A stretch of DNA of 64,000 nucleotides from positions 5,146,001-5,210,000 of the forward strand of contig NZ_CP042968.1 of assembly GCF_001693515.2 (NCBI RefSeq), read 5' to 3'. A program made the translations under genes and the position numbers. The notes beneath the pieces are model-generated. The model saw nothing but the letters and a program-made list of their open reading frames with translations. It made no database searches and had not been told where the DNA came from. This DNA comes from Bradyrhizobium paxllaeri. GTDB lineage: Bacteria; Pseudomonadota; Alphaproteobacteria; Rhizobiales; Xanthobacteraceae. Positions 62,416-64,000 of this stretch are shown here, piece by piece (position 1 is the stretch's first letter; each line of letters opens with the position of its first letter).

Positions 62416-64000
62416 GTTAAAGATGCTCCAAAGAGACGAGCGAACTTTGATTGCAACGAGCCGATAGCGATTTGCAGCGCCTCAAGCCGCTTGAGCGGGT
62501 TCTCATACTCAGACTTCAAAGGCTCCAGGCTGACGAGCTCCTCGACAAGGATAGCAGCCAACCCCAGCATCTGATCCTGTGGAGTCGAATTGTAGCTCGA
62601 TGCAAAGTTGCGAATGCATTCCCTCACCGCCTCGCTATTTGCCAGGACTGCCGATGGGTTAAGGTTTTCCCAAGATATGGTTCCGAGGAAGGCCGGCTTT
62701 TCGCCGAGGAACAACCAGCGGATCCGCCGTAGCTCGTTGGGCACGGCAGTTTCCTCAGGACGGGAACCTACCAGCGCAGTGATGATCTCACTCAATGGGC
62801 CGATATTTTCCTTGGCGGCATTGTCAATAACGATCCAGATACGCTTCCAGCGGCTGCGCCTTTCTGTGATAGGCGGCACTGCGTTCGCTATGTCCAAGTC
62901 CCGAGGGTCGGGTGGGACGCCTGGGACTGGATTATCGATCCGCATCTTGGCCTCTTTAGTCAGATTTCCCTTCAATTCACGCGCCCCCAAGAGGATGTTG
63001 TTGAACCACCGTGGAATCCCGTCCGACAACCAATCATTGAGCTTATCCTCTGACTGCCCTTCGGATTGTTCAACGGAAGGACGTGGTGGCATCGCGGGAA
63101 TGCTCTCGGGTGGGATTCCGAGTTGGGTAACAACAGCGGAGGCAAAATCGGCGGGGGTGGTTGGGATCTTCTCCACGCCGGTGCCAAATTCGACGATCCG
63201 ATCTGACGCATCTCTCAGCGCGGCCTTCAAGATCTCAATCGAGAATGTCTTGCCACCACGTCGCTCGGCCTCTACCGCATGGACCCGCTGGCTTCGGCTG
63301 GCCGGGAACTCCGCCATTGCCCCGCTGATCCAGTCCATTAGCGCTTTTCGCCCCACGATGACTCGCGGCTTGAGAGAATCCGGACTGACGCTCCACAGAG
63401 CAGACGTGCCGGCATCCGCATTGGGAGGATACTTGTCGCGGAGTTGGTTCATTATTTTTGCGAGATGAACGGCTTGATTGAAGACGGCGATATTGTGGGG
63501 TCGGTACGCCGCGTTGTGCACGCCGACCAATTCGTAGTCCTGATCGAAGCATGGGGCCCCAGATGTCCCACCCGCAGTTTCGGCGTCATACCGAAGCCGA
63601 GTAAGGGACGCATCGAGCTTGTTGAAGCGACCGAAATCGATACGTTGCGGTTGGCCACTGGGATGTTGTGGGATAATGATGCGGTCGTCTCTTCTCGGCG
63701 TCCGTTCAAGAAAGCGTGAAAGATCGAACCACCCTCGACGAGTTCCGCCATAGACATGCCGCGAGTAGGCTCCAATCGGCTCAACGAGGCGAACCAGCGC
63801 GTAATCGAGCTTTTCCTGTAGCTCCAGGATTTGTTCTGCAGTCGGTTCGTCGAACGCCTCCCCGGGGATGTCGTCGCACGCGGCGACCAGCCAATTATTG
63901 GCAAACTCGACCGCGCGAGCACGCGTCCGCAACTGCGGCGTAATAGCATCGATATTTATGATGGGTTCACCGAAGAGATGATCGAAAAACGCGTACAATG
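62412..64000 (-). CDS. Trypsin-like peptidase / P-loop protein, 5' end beyond the window
   Basis: The frame is open past the right edge (the TTG at 63998 is not the real start). Residues of the trypsin fold visible: LDYALVRL, the usual catalytic Asp segment, and AETAGGTSGAPCFDQDYELV with the nucleophile Ser in GTSGAP; the catalytic His must lie off the window. From about codon 215, VGRKALMDWI leads to a degenerate P-loop region VHAVEAERRGGKTFSIEILK, then RIWIVIDNAAKENIG like a Walker B strand, and an ATPase-like tail. So peptidase effector and NTPase switch share one chain. It overlaps the STAND gene by four bases, giving one operon. Confidence 0.72.
   Translation of the reverse strand, partial: LYAFFDHLFGEPIINIDAITPQLRTRARAVEFANNWLVAACDDIPGEAFDEPTAEQILELQEKLDYALVRLVEPIGAYSRHVYGGTRRGWFDLSRFLERTPRRDDRIIIPQHPSGQPQRIDFGRFNKLDASLTRLRYDAETAGGTSGAPCFDQDYELVGVHNAAYRPHNIAVFNQAVHLAKIMNQLRDKYPPNADAGTSALWSVSPDSLKPRVIVGRKALMDWISGAMAEFPASRSQRVHAVEAERRGGKTFSIEILKAALRDASDRIVEFGTGVEKIPTTPADFASAVVTQLGIPPESIPAMPPRPSVEQSEGQSEDKLNDWLSDGIPRWFNNILLGARELKGNLTKEAKMRIDNPVPGVPPDPRDLDIANAVPPITERRSRWKRIWIVIDNAAKENIGPLSEIITALVGSRPEETAVPNELRRIRWLFLGEKPAFLGTISWENLNPSAVLANSEAVRECIRNFASSYNSTPQDQMLGLAAILVEELVSLEPLKSEYENPLKRLEALQIAIGSLQSKFARLFGASLT

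Overview
This window looks like part of a Bradyrhizobium-type symbiosis island and its junction with other mobile DNA. The evidence is the gene set and order: fixR-nifA-fixA in one direction, a nodKABCSUIJ-nolO-nodZ block behind a nod box, tandem nodD1-nodD2, and nolA downstream. All identifications come from reading the sequence and recalling families; no database search was possible.

Layout. 0-3.6 kb: an ATP-grasp enzyme running in from the left edge, facing a two-gene unit of a haem-oxygenase-like/GFA fusion protein (with an (AG)16 tract in its 5' coding region) and a 2OG-Fe(II) oxygenase. 4.3-10.6 kb: fixC, a truncated and frameshifted fixB, fixA, nifA and fixR, with sigma-54 promoters before fixA and fixR and a RegR-like box before fixR. 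10.6-11.7 kb: an LRR type III effector that has lost its catalytic domain at a junction with the fixR promoter region. 12.2-14.1 kb: an IS66 scrap, a nod box with a copied nodK leader, and a sulfotransferase. 14.2-16.8 kb: a complete IS66-family element with an 8-bp target duplication. 17.5-28.6 kb: the Nod-factor genes nodZ, nolO, nodJ, nodI, nodU, nodS, nodC, nodB, nodA and nodK. 28.6-33.3 kb: nodD1, nodD2 and nolA, with three copies of a MerR-type promoter (19-bp spacer). 33.4-40.7 kb: a periplasmic binding protein, a HisC-like aminotransferase, a luciferase-like oxidoreductase and several small genes with good ribosome binding sites. 41.0-43.6 kb: a second complete IS66 element that splits a 73-residue gene.

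43.9-47.3 kb is a graveyard of conjugative-element genes: a DUF2285 (QseM-like) gene divergent from a frameshifted XRE gene, DUF3800 and mobile-mystery-protein remnants, and an IS3 remnant. It ends at a tRNA 3' fragment that is probably an att scar. 47.3-52.9 kb carries a HEAGH peptidase, a RES/Xre toxin-antitoxin pair, an unrecognised 432-residue protein, an integrase remnant, and broken DUF2130 and PIN genes.

52.9-64 kb is the most novel part. It encodes a cytoplasmic subtilase, a protein with a complete ribosomal protein L10 domain fused to an unknown C-terminal half, a CHAT-like protein with Ser at the expected catalytic Cys, an unrecognised 419-residue protein, a STAND NTPase split by a frameshift, and a trypsin-like/P-loop protein running off the right edge. 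This resembles NTP-dependent conflict (immunity) systems. The L10 fusion suggests a link to the ribosome that I do not know from any described system.

Functional picture. The nod genes predict an N-methylated, carbamoylated, fucosylated and possibly sulfated lipochitooligosaccharide exported by NodIJ, controlled by NodD1/NodD2 and NolA. fixR-nifA supplies the nitrogen-fixation activator, but fixABC at this locus is broken at fixB.
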